A stretch of DNA of 64,000 nt from Chroococcidiopsis sp. CCMEE 29 (lineage in GTDB: Bacteria; Cyanobacteriota; Cyanobacteriia; Cyanobacteriales; Chroococcidiopsidaceae): assembly GCF_023558375.1 (NCBI RefSeq), contig NZ_CP083761.1, forward strand, positions 4,605,001-4,669,000, given 5' to 3'. Under the pieces are notes generated by a model, which saw only the letters and a list, made by a program, of their open reading frames with translations, did no database searches and was not told the origin of the DNA. The translations under genes were made by a program, and so were the position numbers. Of this stretch, positions 32,886 to 41,862 are shown one piece after another (within the stretch, counting starts at the first letter, position 1; each line of letters begins with the position of its first letter).

Positions 32886-34223
32886 ATGATGAAAACATCT
32901 GAACTTCAAGGGTCATCGTCAAAGCCCTTGCGATCGCCTCCCCTCAAACGATCGCAGCTTGGGCTACTCGCACTTCTGTTAATTGTTGGTGGTGGCGTGG
33001 TTGTTTGGCGAACATTCACGCCTGCTCGTGACCCCGCACCGTCTGAAATGGCTCAAGGACTGCCCCCGGTTCCCGTTGAAACCGTCACTCTGCAACGGGG
33101 CGAAGGCATGAGGCGCATCCAGTTGTTAGGGCAAATTGAGGCAAATAAAAGCGCCACACTCCGGACTCAAACCGCAGGAACAGTCCAGCAGGTTTTAGTG
33201 GAGGTGGGCGATCGCATCACACCCGGAATGACGATCGCAGTGCTTGATGATGCGGACCAGCAGCTTGCACTGGCAGAAGCACGAGCCAGACTGGCACAGG
33301 AGCGCAGCGAACTCGCACGTCTGGAAGTGGGGACTCGACCGGAAATTATTGCTCAACGTCGAGCCGAACTCCGCTCTGCTCAGGCACGAGAACGGGAGGC
33401 ACAACAGAACTTGGTACGCTATGAAGAGTTGGTGGCAGCAGGGGCAATCAGTGAGAAGGCGTTGTTAGAAGAAAGGGCGACGGTAGATGCAACACGGGCA
33501 GAACGGTTGAAAGTGCAAGCGGCACTAGCGGAAGCCACGGCTGGTCCGACTCGTGAAGAAATTGCCGCTCAACAAGCCAGTGTCGCTGCCGCAGAATCTG
33601 CGGTCAATCAGGCGCAACTCACTCTGGCACGGACTCAAGTTAAGGCTCCGACGGGTGGCATTGTGCGATCGCGCGAAGTCAGCACGGGCGATCTGGTTGA
33701 GAGGAATACTCCCGTTTTAACTCTGGTAGATAGCAATGAATTGGATGTCTTTCTGGAATTGCCAGAGCAACTGAGCGGCAGCATTACTCCTGGTTTGCCC
33801 GTAGAACTGACTGCCCGTGCCCTGCCCAGTTGGCGACAACGTGCCACAATTAGCGGTGTGGTTCCCGCTGCCAATGCCGCATCCCGACGGCAAATAATCC
33901 GGGTGCAGTTGCAAAGTCCACCCGAAAATTTGTTGCCCAAGATGGCGATTGCTGGAGAACTCCAGTTGCCGCTCAATCCAAATAGCTTTGTCATGCCCCG
34001 TGATGCGCTGGTGCAGCGCGATGACAACTGGTTGGTTTACACCGTTGCCAATGGCAAAGCAGCCGAGATGAAGGTGCAGCTAGTGGCTGACATGGGTGAA
34101 ACCGTGGCGATTTCCGGCAATCAGTTACGGTCTGGACAGCCCGTTGTGGTGCGAGGCGGTGAAGCGCTGATGCATGGCGTACCCGTGCAGGTTGCTGAAC
34201 AAAATACGAAGCAAGAATCATGA
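32886..34223 (+). CDS. RND efflux periplasmic adaptor (HlyD/MFP family)
   Basis: 445 residues from the ATG at 32886; an in-frame ATG two codons upstream is equally possible. A short basic N-terminus leads to one membrane span (LGLLALLLIVGGGVVVW), then the membrane-fusion layout. That is a beta-barrel/lipoyl half (RIQLLGQIEANKSATLRTQT, VEVGDRITPGMTIAVLDDAD), a coiled-coil hairpin rich in Ala/Glu/Arg at about 120-235, the second lipoyl half (KAPTGGIVRSREVSTGDLVE) and the barrel domain. It bridges an inner-membrane pump to an outer-membrane channel. Its stop overlaps the RND pump start (ATGA). No TolC-type gene is adjacent. Confidence 0.9.
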   Translation: MMKTSELQGSSSKPLRSPPLKRSQLGLLALLLIVGGGVVVWRTFTPARDPAPSEMAQGLPPVPVETVTLQRGEGMRRIQLLGQIEANKSATLRTQTAGTVQQVLVEVGDRITPGMTIAVLDDADQQLALAEARARLAQERSELARLEVGTRPEIIAQRRAELRSAQAREREAQQNLVRYEELVAAGAISEKALLEERATVDATRAERLKVQAALAEATAGPTREEIAAQQASVAAAESAVNQAQLTLARTQVKAPTGGIVRSREVSTGDLVERNTPVLTLVDSNELDVFLELPEQLSGSITPGLPVELTARALPSWRQRATISGVVPAANAASRRQIIRVQLQSPPENLLPKMAIAGELQLPLNPNSFVMPRDALVQRDDNWLVYTVANGKAAEMKVQLVADMGETVAISGNQLRSGQPVVVRGGEALMHGVPVQVAEQNTKQES

Positions 34224-37200
34224 ACTTCATTGAAACAGCTGTGCGTTGGCGGCATGGCACTTTTGTTTTATTTTGCCTGTTGACGATGTTTGGGTTCATC
34301 GCGCTGTCGAAGCTGCCTCTGGAACTGCAACCAGGAGGCGATCGCCCAGAAATTACGATTTCCACTCCCTACATCGGTGCAGCCCCCGCAGAAGTGGAGG
34401 ATTTGATCACGCGCCCAATTGAAGATCTGCTGGAAGAAATCGAAGGCGTTCAGGAAATTACCAGCCAGAGTTTATCGGGGTTTAGCACCATCACTCTGGA
34501 ATTTGATTGGGGCACAGATGTTGATGCCCGGCTGTTGGACGTGCTGAACAAATTACAGCAAGTGGAAGAGCTACCAGAGGAAGCAGGCGAGTCAGATGTG
34601 CAGGTTGCCAGCGGCAACAACAATCCGATGATGTGGATTGTGCTGAAGCCAAAACCAGGCTATCAGACAGACTCAAACCGCTACCGTGACTTGATTGAGG
34701 AAGTGGTTGAACCCGCACTGCGACGAGTAGAAGGAACGAGTCGGTTCTTTATTGTTGGCGGGCAGGAACGAGAAGTGGAGGTACTGGTTGATCCCAAAGC
34801 CTTATCCGATCGCAATCTCACCCTCACTAATGTCACCGAGACGCTAAGAACCAACAATCGCGACATTCGGGGTGGACCGCTGGTGCTGGGCAAACGCGAG
34901 TATCAAGTACGAACGGTCAACCGGGCAGAAGAACTAGAGCAGCTAGAAACCTTTGTGCTGCGGCGCGACGATGCTGGAACAGTATATCTGGGCGATGTCG
35001 CGACTGTAGCAATGGGGCGCAAGTTCCAGGACAGTGCGTTTCTATTTAACGATGCTCCTTCTGCTGGCGTTGGGATTATTCGTCGCGTCGGCGCAAATGT
35101 ACCGCAGGTGGCTCAAGGAGTCCGAGCCACTTTAGCGAATTTGCAAGCGCAGTTTGATCGCCAAAATGAAGGAGTGGAATTTGAGATTGTTTATGACGAA
35201 AGCACTTACATTGATCAGTCGGTATCCAATGTACGGGGTGATTTGATTACGGGTGGCGTATTAGCGATCGCCGTGTTGCTGTTATTTTTAGGTTCACTCC
35301 GCACAGTCGTTGTCGTTGCCATTAGTATTCCGATTGCGATGATTGTGGTGTTCATCGTCAGTGCCGTGCTGGGGTGATCGCTCAACATCATCAGTTTGGC
35401 AGCATTGGGATTTGCGGCGGGGATGGTGGTCGATAACGCGATCGTTGTGATTGAGAGCATCTTTACCCACATGCAGCAGGGAAAAGGTCGATTACAGGCA
35501 ACAATCGATGGGACTCAGGAAGTGGGTGGGGCAATTCTGGCAGCAACTCTAGCAAACGTGGCTGTTTTTGCGCCGCTGGTGCTAGTGACAGGTGAAGTCT
35601 CAGCGCTGTTTGTCGATATGGCTATCACGATTACAGCAGCAGCAGTTTTGTCGATGTTTGCTTCATTAACGTTGCTGCCGATGTTAGCGAGTCTGTTTCT
35701 CAATCCCGCAGAGGCACAGCAAATATTTCAGTTGGACAACTCCAGCGATGTGGAGTCACAGGTGCAGGGGAACTGGCTGGAGCGAGCGATCGCCCGAACT
35801 TCGCTCCTGTTTAGACGGCTGCAAACTAAGTTAGAACGCTTTTTGCTGGCAACAGTCGGTTGGGCATTGGGTCCGCGTCGCATCAAGCGTCGGTTAGCAT
35901 TGCTTTCTATTCCAATCGTGTTACTGGTTTCCAGTTTTGTCTTGCTGCCTCCAGCGGACTATTTGCCCGAAGGCAACCTGAATTTTGTGTTTTGGTTAAC
36001 CGAAACGTTCCCTGGCACCAGTGTTTCAGAGGCAGTCGAACTGTCTGCGCCTGCCAGAGCCTTCCTCAAACAGCAGCCCGAAATTGATAGCACCTTTTTT
36101 GCTAACTTTCCACAATTCCGAGGAATCGGCATTAGCTTGAAACCCGAATCGGCGACGGGCAAGGGGTTGGCGGAGATGCAACAACGCTTAACGAGCAAGA
36201 GCTTTGGCTATCCTGGCTACAAGTTCATGTTCCCGATCCGGTTCCCCATCTTCAACGATCCAGGCAAATCGTTTGAGGTGCAGATCATTGGTCCAGACTT
36301 GAAACAACTAAATCAGTTAGAGCAACAGTTAACGCAACAGATCTCAGCCTTGCCAGGAGTTGCCAATGCTCGTTCTGATTCGATTAATGGTGCGCCGCAA
36401 CTGCAAGTCATTCCCAATCGCACTCGGTTGGCAGAAGTCGGATTATCGGAATCAGAAGTCGGAGCAATCGTCGAAGCAGCATTGGGAGGACGCTTTGCTT
36501 CTGAGTTTGTCGATGGCAAAGAAGAGCTGGATGTGACGGTGCAGTTGCAAAATGTCTTTGTCAAAACACCAGAACAACTGCGGCAGTTGTCGCTGTACAG
36601 TTCACGCATTCCTCGAGCACAGGGAACAGGGAATTGGGAACAGGAAATAGGGAGTAGTCAGCAGTTGGCAGTATCCTCTCAAGGCGGACAAGTTCAACTG
36701 GCAGATGTGGCAACGGTGCGCGAAACCACTGGTCCTGGTGTGATTAATCATGTGGATTTAGAACGCTCTACTACCCTTACCGTGAGCCTAACTCCTGACG
36801 CACCCTTGGGACAGTTGGTAAATCAGACCGAGAATCAGATTCTGGCACCCCTACGCAGCAAATTACCGCCTGAATTTCGCGTGGAACTGGCGGGTTCTGC
36901 CGATCGCCTCTCAGAAACTGTAGGACAACTCGCCTCTGCCTTTGTGTTTTCGGTGATCATTACCTATTTGCTGTTAGTAGCTCTCTATCGTTCATTCCTG
37001 TACCCACTGGTAATTATGGCAACCGTACCAATGGGGTTAACCGGAGCTTTGCTCAGCTTGGTTGTTGCTAACTGGATTCCCGGTGTGATTGTGCCTCTGG
37101 ATATGATTACTGGGTTGGGTTTTTTAATTTTGACGGGCGTAGTCGTCAATAACGCCATCTTGATTGTGGAGCGGGTTCTACAGCTTCAAGAAGAAGGACA

Positions 37201-37450
37201 AAAGTACAATGAAGCACTTTACAATGCAACGCGCGATCGCCTCCGTCCCATTTTCATGTCCGCAGGCACGAGTGTATTGGGCATGATCCCGCTGGCAATC
37301 TTTCCCGGACAGGGATCTGAATTGTATCAAGGTCTGGGAATTGCACTCACTGGAGGCTTAGCATTTTCTACGATTCTGACTCCGACTGTGGTTCCCGCTT
37401 TGATGGCGCTATTGCACGATTTTGCTCATCAGCAAAAAGGGAGACTTTAA
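34220..37450 (+). pseudogene. RND-family efflux pump gene with one in-frame TGA
   Basis: One continuous frame of 1077 codons, normal length for an HAE-type RND permease, broken only by TGA at 35375-35377. The first part (MNFIETAVRWRHGTFVLFCL; GVQEITSQSLSGFSTITLEF) covers the pore and funnel subdomains to TM3. The second resumes in the same frame with LNIISLAALGFAAGMVVDNA, the TM4 proton-relay aspartate signature, and runs to TM12. Relatives have arginine at the stop position (G-R-SLNIIS), so TGA is a CGA-to-TGA change. A ribosome could not easily make the second half alone. Either the pump is dead, the stop is read through, or the base is an error. Confidence 0.9.
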
Positions 37451-37628
37451 GAACATTATTCAATAACGTCTTTGCCGCGATTTCTCATCCAAGGCAGTGT
37501 CAATCCCTGGAATTTTCAAGACATTCTAGACTGAGCATCTAGATGTGAACGCTAGCTATTTTTTGCCCAGTTAAAAATTAAACGAAGAACAACAAAGCCT
37601 ACAGAAAACCCATGAGGGAAAAATTAAC

Positions 37629-37921
37629 ATGATTAAGAACGAGATCGTGCATCCAAGAATTGTTAGGCAAGATGAGTGGCTCACCGCTCGCAAGACGCTC
37701 CTCGACACGAGAAAGAGTCACGAAGCATCGCGATCTCATTAATGCTGAGCGCGACGCAGGCTACCGATGGTCAAGCTTGAGAAGGATCGAATGGTTCTGC
37801 CAAATTGGTGGATCTGTTCGATGGACGTACCTAGCCGATCATCTACTACTTCATGTTCGACCCGAAATGGGATAGAGGTTGTACAGGTTGCACGGTTTAT
37901 GTGGATGCCCTAGGCGAATGA
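37629..37921 (+). pseudogene. degenerate DUF899 (thioredoxin-like) gene
   Basis: Pieces of one DUF899 protein lie in order in different frames. These are HPRIVRQDEWLTARKTLLDT from the ATG at 37629, TKHRDLINAERDA near 37700, and finally YFMFDPKWDRGCTGCTVYVD and ALGE ending at the TGA at 37919-37921. The central part matching the usual DYVFEG region is unrecognisable, and at least two frame changes are needed. The family is thioredoxin-like with unknown function. The stop overlaps the MFS start by four bases, so the intact ancestor was translationally coupled to that pump. Confidence 0.75.
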
Positions 37922-39213
37922 AAAAACGTTTTTATGCCGTTCTAGCAAACTCACTGGTAGCATCGCTGACCAATAACTTTGTCTGGTTTGCGGTCACATT
38001 TTGGGTGTATCTGCAAACGAAGTCAGTGCTAGCGACATCGGTCATGGCGGGCATATATCTCATGACAGTTGCCATTTCTGGATTTTTTCTTGGATCGCTG
38101 GTTGATCGGTATAAAAAGAAAACAGCCATGATGCTTTCAAGCATCTGTTCTCTTATTTTATACATTCTCACTTACGTCATTTTTGTTTCGACTCCAACCG
38201 CTGTTTTTACTGATCCTGCCAGTGTCATTCTTTGGGTTTTCATCATCCTCGCGTTGATGGGTGCGATCGCAGGCAATATCCGCACGATCGCCTTGCCAAC
38301 TCTCGTGACAATCCTAATTCCCGAAGCGCAACGAGATCGGGCAAACGGTCTGGTGGGAACGGCCAATGGTGTCGCGTTCCTGGTTGCTTCCATTTTCAGT
38401 GGACTGGCGATCGGATTTCTTGGCGTGTACTGGATGCTGGTTTTCTCGATCGGATTGACCCTTCTGGTGATGCTCCATCTGGGGACAGTACCCATTCCTG
38501 AAAAAAGAATCATCCATCCTGAAACTCAAACGAACCACATTGACATTCGTGGCACAATTCGAGTCATCCAGCTTGTCCCTGGACTGTTTGCGCTGATCTT
38601 TTTCAATACCTTCAACAACTTCCTGGGTGGAGTCTTCATGTCCCTGATGGATGCCTATGGCTTGTCACTCGTTTCGGTACAAGTTTGGGGCACTCTCTGG
38701 GGATTCTTGAGCTTAGGATTTATTGTGGGCGGATTAATTGTTGCTAGAAAAGGGCTAGGGAAAAATCCGCTGCAAACGCTCTTTCTGGCAAATATTGTCA
38801 TGTGGATTATTGCTATTTTCTTTACAATCCAGGCATCGATCGTATTGCTGGCGATCGGTTTGTTTATTTATCTGTGTCTGATTCCAGTGGTCGAAGCTTC
38901 AGAGCAAACGATTCTACAAACCGTGATACCGCTTGAACGTCAGGGTAGAGTCTTCGGCTTTGCCCAAAGCATTGAACAAGCAGCGTCACCGCTGATGGCT
39001 TTTACAATCGGACCGATCGCCCAATTCATCTTCATTCCCTTCATGACGACGGGCGCTGGCGTGGATCTCATTGGCACCTGGTTTGGAATTGGAACAGATC
39101 GAGGAATTGCGCTTTTATTTACAGTGAGTGGATTAATCGGGCTGATTGTGACGCTGATGGCGATGCGATCGCCTTCATATCGGAGATTAACAACGAATTA
39201 TCAAAAGCACTAG
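37918..39213 (+). CDS. MFS transporter
   Basis: 431 residues from the ATG at 37918 (KKRFYAVLANSLVASLTNNF), with about twelve membrane spans. The cytoplasmic loop between spans 2 and 3, GFFLGSLVDRYKKKTAMMLS, is the MFS signature. A central loop around residues 195-225 divides the halves. The layout resembles the MFS_3 exporters such as macrolide or staphyloferrin efflux proteins, so drug or metabolite export is the best guess. It was coupled to the now broken DUF899 gene just upstream and is followed by simple repeats and an IS630 end. Confidence 0.85.
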   Translation: MKKRFYAVLANSLVASLTNNFVWFAVTFWVYLQTKSVLATSVMAGIYLMTVAISGFFLGSLVDRYKKKTAMMLSSICSLILYILTYVIFVSTPTAVFTDPASVILWVFIILALMGAIAGNIRTIALPTLVTILIPEAQRDRANGLVGTANGVAFLVASIFSGLAIGFLGVYWMLVFSIGLTLLVMLHLGTVPIPEKRIIHPETQTNHIDIRGTIRVIQLVPGLFALIFFNTFNNFLGGVFMSLMDAYGLSLVSVQVWGTLWGFLSLGFIVGGLIVARKGLGKNPLQTLFLANIVMWIIAIFFTIQASIVLLAIGLFIYLCLIPVVEASEQTILQTVIPLERQGRVFGFAQSIEQAASPLMAFTIGPIAQFIFIPFMTTGAGVDLIGTWFGIGTDRGIALLFTVSGLIGLIVTLMAMRSPSYRRLTTNYQKH

Positions 39214-39246
39214 CTAGAAGGATGTAGGGATTATAAACCCAGTCAT

Positions 39247-39270
39247 TAAGCTGTTAGACATCTAATTTGC
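39247..39270 (+). repeat. solitary IS630-type inverted-repeat end
   Basis: TA followed by AGCTGTTAGACATCTAATTT closely matches the left end of the IS630 element at 19785 (AGCTACTAGACATCTAATCT), including the preceding TA. No transposase and no partner repeat are nearby. It looks like a scar of a related element near the right edge of the accessory region. Confidence 0.5.
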
Positions 39271-39283
39271 CTGTTAGGGCAGA

Positions 39284-39323
39284 GCAGGGGAAGCAGGGGA
39301 GGCAGGGGAGGCAGGGGGAGAAG
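39284..39323 (+). repeat. GCAGGGGA/GGCAGGGG low-complexity tract
   Basis: Tandem octamer-like units (CAGGGGAAG, CAGGGGAGG) on the plus strand. The same unit recurs at about 44200-44231. These purine-rich tracts commonly occur between genes in large cyanobacterial genomes. No function is known. Confidence 0.6.
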
Positions 39324-39354
39324 AATTAATAGTTCCAGTTCAAGAATATGCAAG

Positions 39355-39475
39355 TTAAATGTGCAATAGCTTATTTGATTCATGAATGTAACGCCCTTCT
39401 ACTTCAAACCCCATTCGCAGATAAAACCCCACCGGCTGTTCATTCTGCTCGTTACACAAGTCCAAAACTCTCTGC
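39355..39475 (-). pseudogene. C-terminal fragment of a GNAT acetyltransferase gene
   Basis: Read on the minus strand, LDLCNEQNEQPVGFYLRMGF and then EVEGRYIHE end in a TAA (39355-39357). The NEQPVGFYLRMGF pattern (helix alpha-4 and strand beta-6) is the usual GNAT C-terminus. The rest of the gene is absent upstream, where the acyl-CoA dehydrogenase gene ends at 39504. About 38 codons remain. Confidence 0.6.
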
Positions 39476-39503
39476 GGAGAATTACTCTCTGTGCATTAGA
39501 TGT

Positions 39504-40610
39504 TCACCGCCTTACCACCGCCTGCTCAAACTCAGAACGCTGCAACCTAGCCAGTGTTGCCGCCATCACAGCAGTGGTTTGACCGGAAACAGTAAAAACC
39601 AGTGCCTCTCGATAGACTCGCTGTGCAGCATGGTGACTGTAGTTGGCAGCACCACTCGAAACTGCGATCGCAGCATGGCTGCACCGAACGGCTAAATCAA
39701 TCGCCCAAGCTCGAAGTTGCAGCCGTTTGTCCAAAGATTCACCCTGATTCTGCTGAGCCTGCCTGATAGCAGTGCGACAATCAGCAATTTCCTGGTTTAG
39801 TGTCTTAAAGGCTTGGACAATAAAGGCAAGTGGCTTAGTAGAGTGAGCAGCTTGCAAAATATCAAGACCAGCAGTTGCACATCCTAGAGCTAAGCTAGTC
39901 GGATTGAGAACATTTTTCTTGTCGTTTTTATCAATCCAATCTCTAGGCTTAACCGAGACTACATGCTCTTCAGATAAGAACCAACTTTTTAGGGTGGCAG
40001 TGACGGTATTGGTGGATGTCATTGCTGCCAAAGCGATCGCCTGACTGAATGCGATCGTACCCCAGCCATCCTGAATGGTTTTGACAAACGGCACTACACC
40101 AAAAACCACCTGACCATCCGGTAGTGTAGCAGCAACAATAAATTCTTGAAACAAGCCAAACCCCGTTACCCAAGGTACGTGTCCCTCTATTTGATAACCA
40201 CCAGTCACGGGAACAGCTTTAACAAGCGGATCTCCCTCACGCCGCAGATGGGAAAAACCAACACCAAGTAGAACTTTACCGTTACTCAAGGCGGGCAAAT
40301 ACTCTTGCTGCAAAAAGGAGTTTTTGCTTTGAATAAGCATGGCGGCAGCACTCTGGTGTTGCGTTTGTAGGAATGCCAATGCACCAGAATATCTTGCTAC
40401 TAATTCCTGAAAGGTGTGAAACGTTTCTTGACTGACTGCCAAACCGCCCCCCTCAGAAGGAATTCGCAGTGCCAGTAAACCCAGCTCACCCAGACCCATC
40501 AGTGCCTTTTGCAGAGCCATTGGATCGCTATTAATAACTGCTGCATGGGGGAAAACTGACTCTTGAAGATAAGACTTGGCAAGGTTGAGCAGGTGTTGAT
40601 AACCATCCAT
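39504..40610 (-). CDS. acyl-CoA dehydrogenase-family flavoprotein
   Basis: 368 residues. The N-terminal helical domain has GELGLLALRIPSEGGGLAVS. The middle beta domain has YQIEGHVPWVTGFGLFQEFI, where GxxxWVTG is the flavin-adjacent region, and the C-terminal helices include LDKRLQLRAWAIDLAVRCSH and AVSSGAANYSHHAAQRVYRE. This is the three-domain acyl-CoA dehydrogenase layout. The usual catalytic glutamate is not obvious, so an oxidoreductase or monooxygenase-like role (DszC/HpaB-type) is possible. It is monocistronic. The start ATG at 40608-40610 gives a full N-terminal domain. Confidence 0.8.
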   Translation of the reverse strand: MDGYQHLLNLAKSYLQESVFPHAAVINSDPMALQKALMGLGELGLLALRIPSEGGGLAVSQETFHTFQELVARYSGALAFLQTQHQSAAAMLIQSKNSFLQQEYLPALSNGKVLLGVGFSHLRREGDPLVKAVPVTGGYQIEGHVPWVTGFGLFQEFIVAATLPDGQVVFGVVPFVKTIQDGWGTIAFSQAIALAAMTSTNTVTATLKSWFLSEEHVVSVKPRDWIDKNDKKNVLNPTSLALGCATAGLDILQAAHSTKPLAFIVQAFKTLNQEIADCRTAIRQAQQNQGESLDKRLQLRAWAIDLAVRCSHAAIAVSSGAANYSHHAAQRVYREALVFTVSGQTTAVMAATLARLQRSEFEQAVVRR

Positions 40611-40762
40611 GGGATTACTAGGATATTACGGCTACACAAACTAGACTCACCTGTGTAGGCTATTAAAGTCTAGAAGCCTAGGGTAGCAAACTTTGTCTAT
40701 TTAGAGTCCAAGACTTTCACCCGCAGGGTATCGCCCGTTTCTGCAGTGCTAACATTAAGAGA

Positions 40763-41497
40763 ATGAAATCTATACCACCGCTGATTGGGATTACGACTTC
40801 CGGTAGGCTAATTACAGGTAGCTTTTGCCTACCCGGATTATATGCAGAGGCAGTCCGCTCTGCGGGTGGCATACCTATCTTGCTACCACCGGGAGAACCT
40901 GAAGAAGGCGCTGTCATCTGGCAACAGGTAGATGGTCTAATCTTCTCTGGTGGCGGTGATATTGACCCTGCTGTCTACAATGGCGCATCCCATCCAACGA
41001 TTTATAACGTAGATCCGGAGCGCGATCGCTCGGAAATCTCCCTAGCTCAGCTAGTTTTAGCTACAGATATCCCAATCTTGGGGATTTGTCGCGGTTTAGA
41101 AGTGCTGGTAGTAGCAACGGGCGGAAGTTTGGTACCCCACTTACCAGCTCAGTTTGGTGAAGTTGTTATCCATCGCGCAGAGGAGTTACGCTCAATTGAG
41201 CATAGCGTCGACATTTCCCCCGGAAGCCGCCTTGCCACTATAATGGGAACGACACAGGTAAAAGTCGTCTCGTGGCATCATCAAGCGGCTAGCACTGTAC
41301 CGCCAGAGTGGCGCATTACAGCACAGGCAGCGGATGGAGTGACTGAGGCGGTAGAGCATCAACATCATCCTTGGGCGATCGCCCTCCAATGGCATCCAGA
41401 ACTCTCCATTAATGACCCGTTACAGCAGCGGATTTTCCGCGCTTTTGTTGCCGCAGCAGGCACCCGCAAGGCAGTATTATCTCAACAAGCTAGCTAA
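40763..41497 (+). CDS. class I glutamine amidotransferase-like hydrolase (peptidase C26)
   Basis: 244 residues. PPLIGITTSGRLITGSFCLP is the N-terminal strand. DGLIFSGGGDIDPAVYNG precedes the nucleophile elbow PILGICRGLEVLVVATGG with its cysteine near residue 111. The partner histidine and glutamate are in IALQWHPELS. This pattern defines gamma-glutamyl-gamma-aminobutyrate hydrolase (PuuD)-type enzymes, which split gamma-glutamyl amides in the cytoplasm. No putrescine-pathway gene is adjacent, so the substrate is open. The end overlaps a histidine-kinase remnant by a few bases. Confidence 0.9.
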   Translation: MKSIPPLIGITTSGRLITGSFCLPGLYAEAVRSAGGIPILLPPGEPEEGAVIWQQVDGLIFSGGGDIDPAVYNGASHPTIYNVDPERDRSEISLAQLVLATDIPILGICRGLEVLVVATGGSLVPHLPAQFGEVVIHRAEELRSIEHSVDISPGSRLATIMGTTQVKVVSWHHQAASTVPPEWRITAQAADGVTEAVEHQHHPWAIALQWHPELSINDPLQQRIFRAFVAAAGTRKAVLSQQAS

Positions 41498-41826
41498 GGA
41501 GAATTTACAGAATTAATCCGACTACCATTCTTTTGAAAACTGCTACCTGTTCCCACTTTGCTGCTGACTCTGATTTCACCCTGATGTCGTTGCACAATAG
41601 TTTGAGCGATCGCCAATCCTAGCCCCAGACCTTCTTTCGGCTGAGAGCGTACTTTGTCAGCCCGCCAAAAACGCTGGAAAATAAATCGCAGATACTCCTG
41701 GGGGATGCCCATACCAGTATCCTCTACACGGACAACGGCAAATTTTTGTTTCCTCTCTAAACACGGAGCGACCCTTCCCCTTACTCTTCCTAGGGTATAA
41801 GCATTGTGAATGCGTGCCTCCGCCAT
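41494..41826 (-). pseudogene. histidine-kinase ATPase-domain fragment
   Basis: Residues about 29-95 of this frame are the end of a HATPase_c domain: the G1 box VRVEDTGMGIPQEYLRFIFQ, the F box RFWRADKVR, the G2 box EGLGLGLAIAQTIVQRHQGE and the final SKVGTGSSF. The H box, N box and all sensor domains are missing. The first 28 residues derive from unrelated sequence next to a CTGACC low-complexity tract. It cannot be a functional kinase. Confidence 0.8.
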
Positions 41827-41862
41827 CAGCTGACCCCTGATCCCTGACCTCTGACGCCTTTC

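Noticed and set aside
32597-32902. A 101-codon plus-strand frame before the efflux operon
   Set aside because: It overlaps the HlyD start, has no recognisable domain and no Shine-Dalgarno. A transcriptional repressor was considered but no HTH could be found.
34220-37450. Two separate half-size RND subunits
   Set aside because: Both parts are in one frame, together make exactly one normal permease, and the second part has no start signal. A nonsense change explains the gap.
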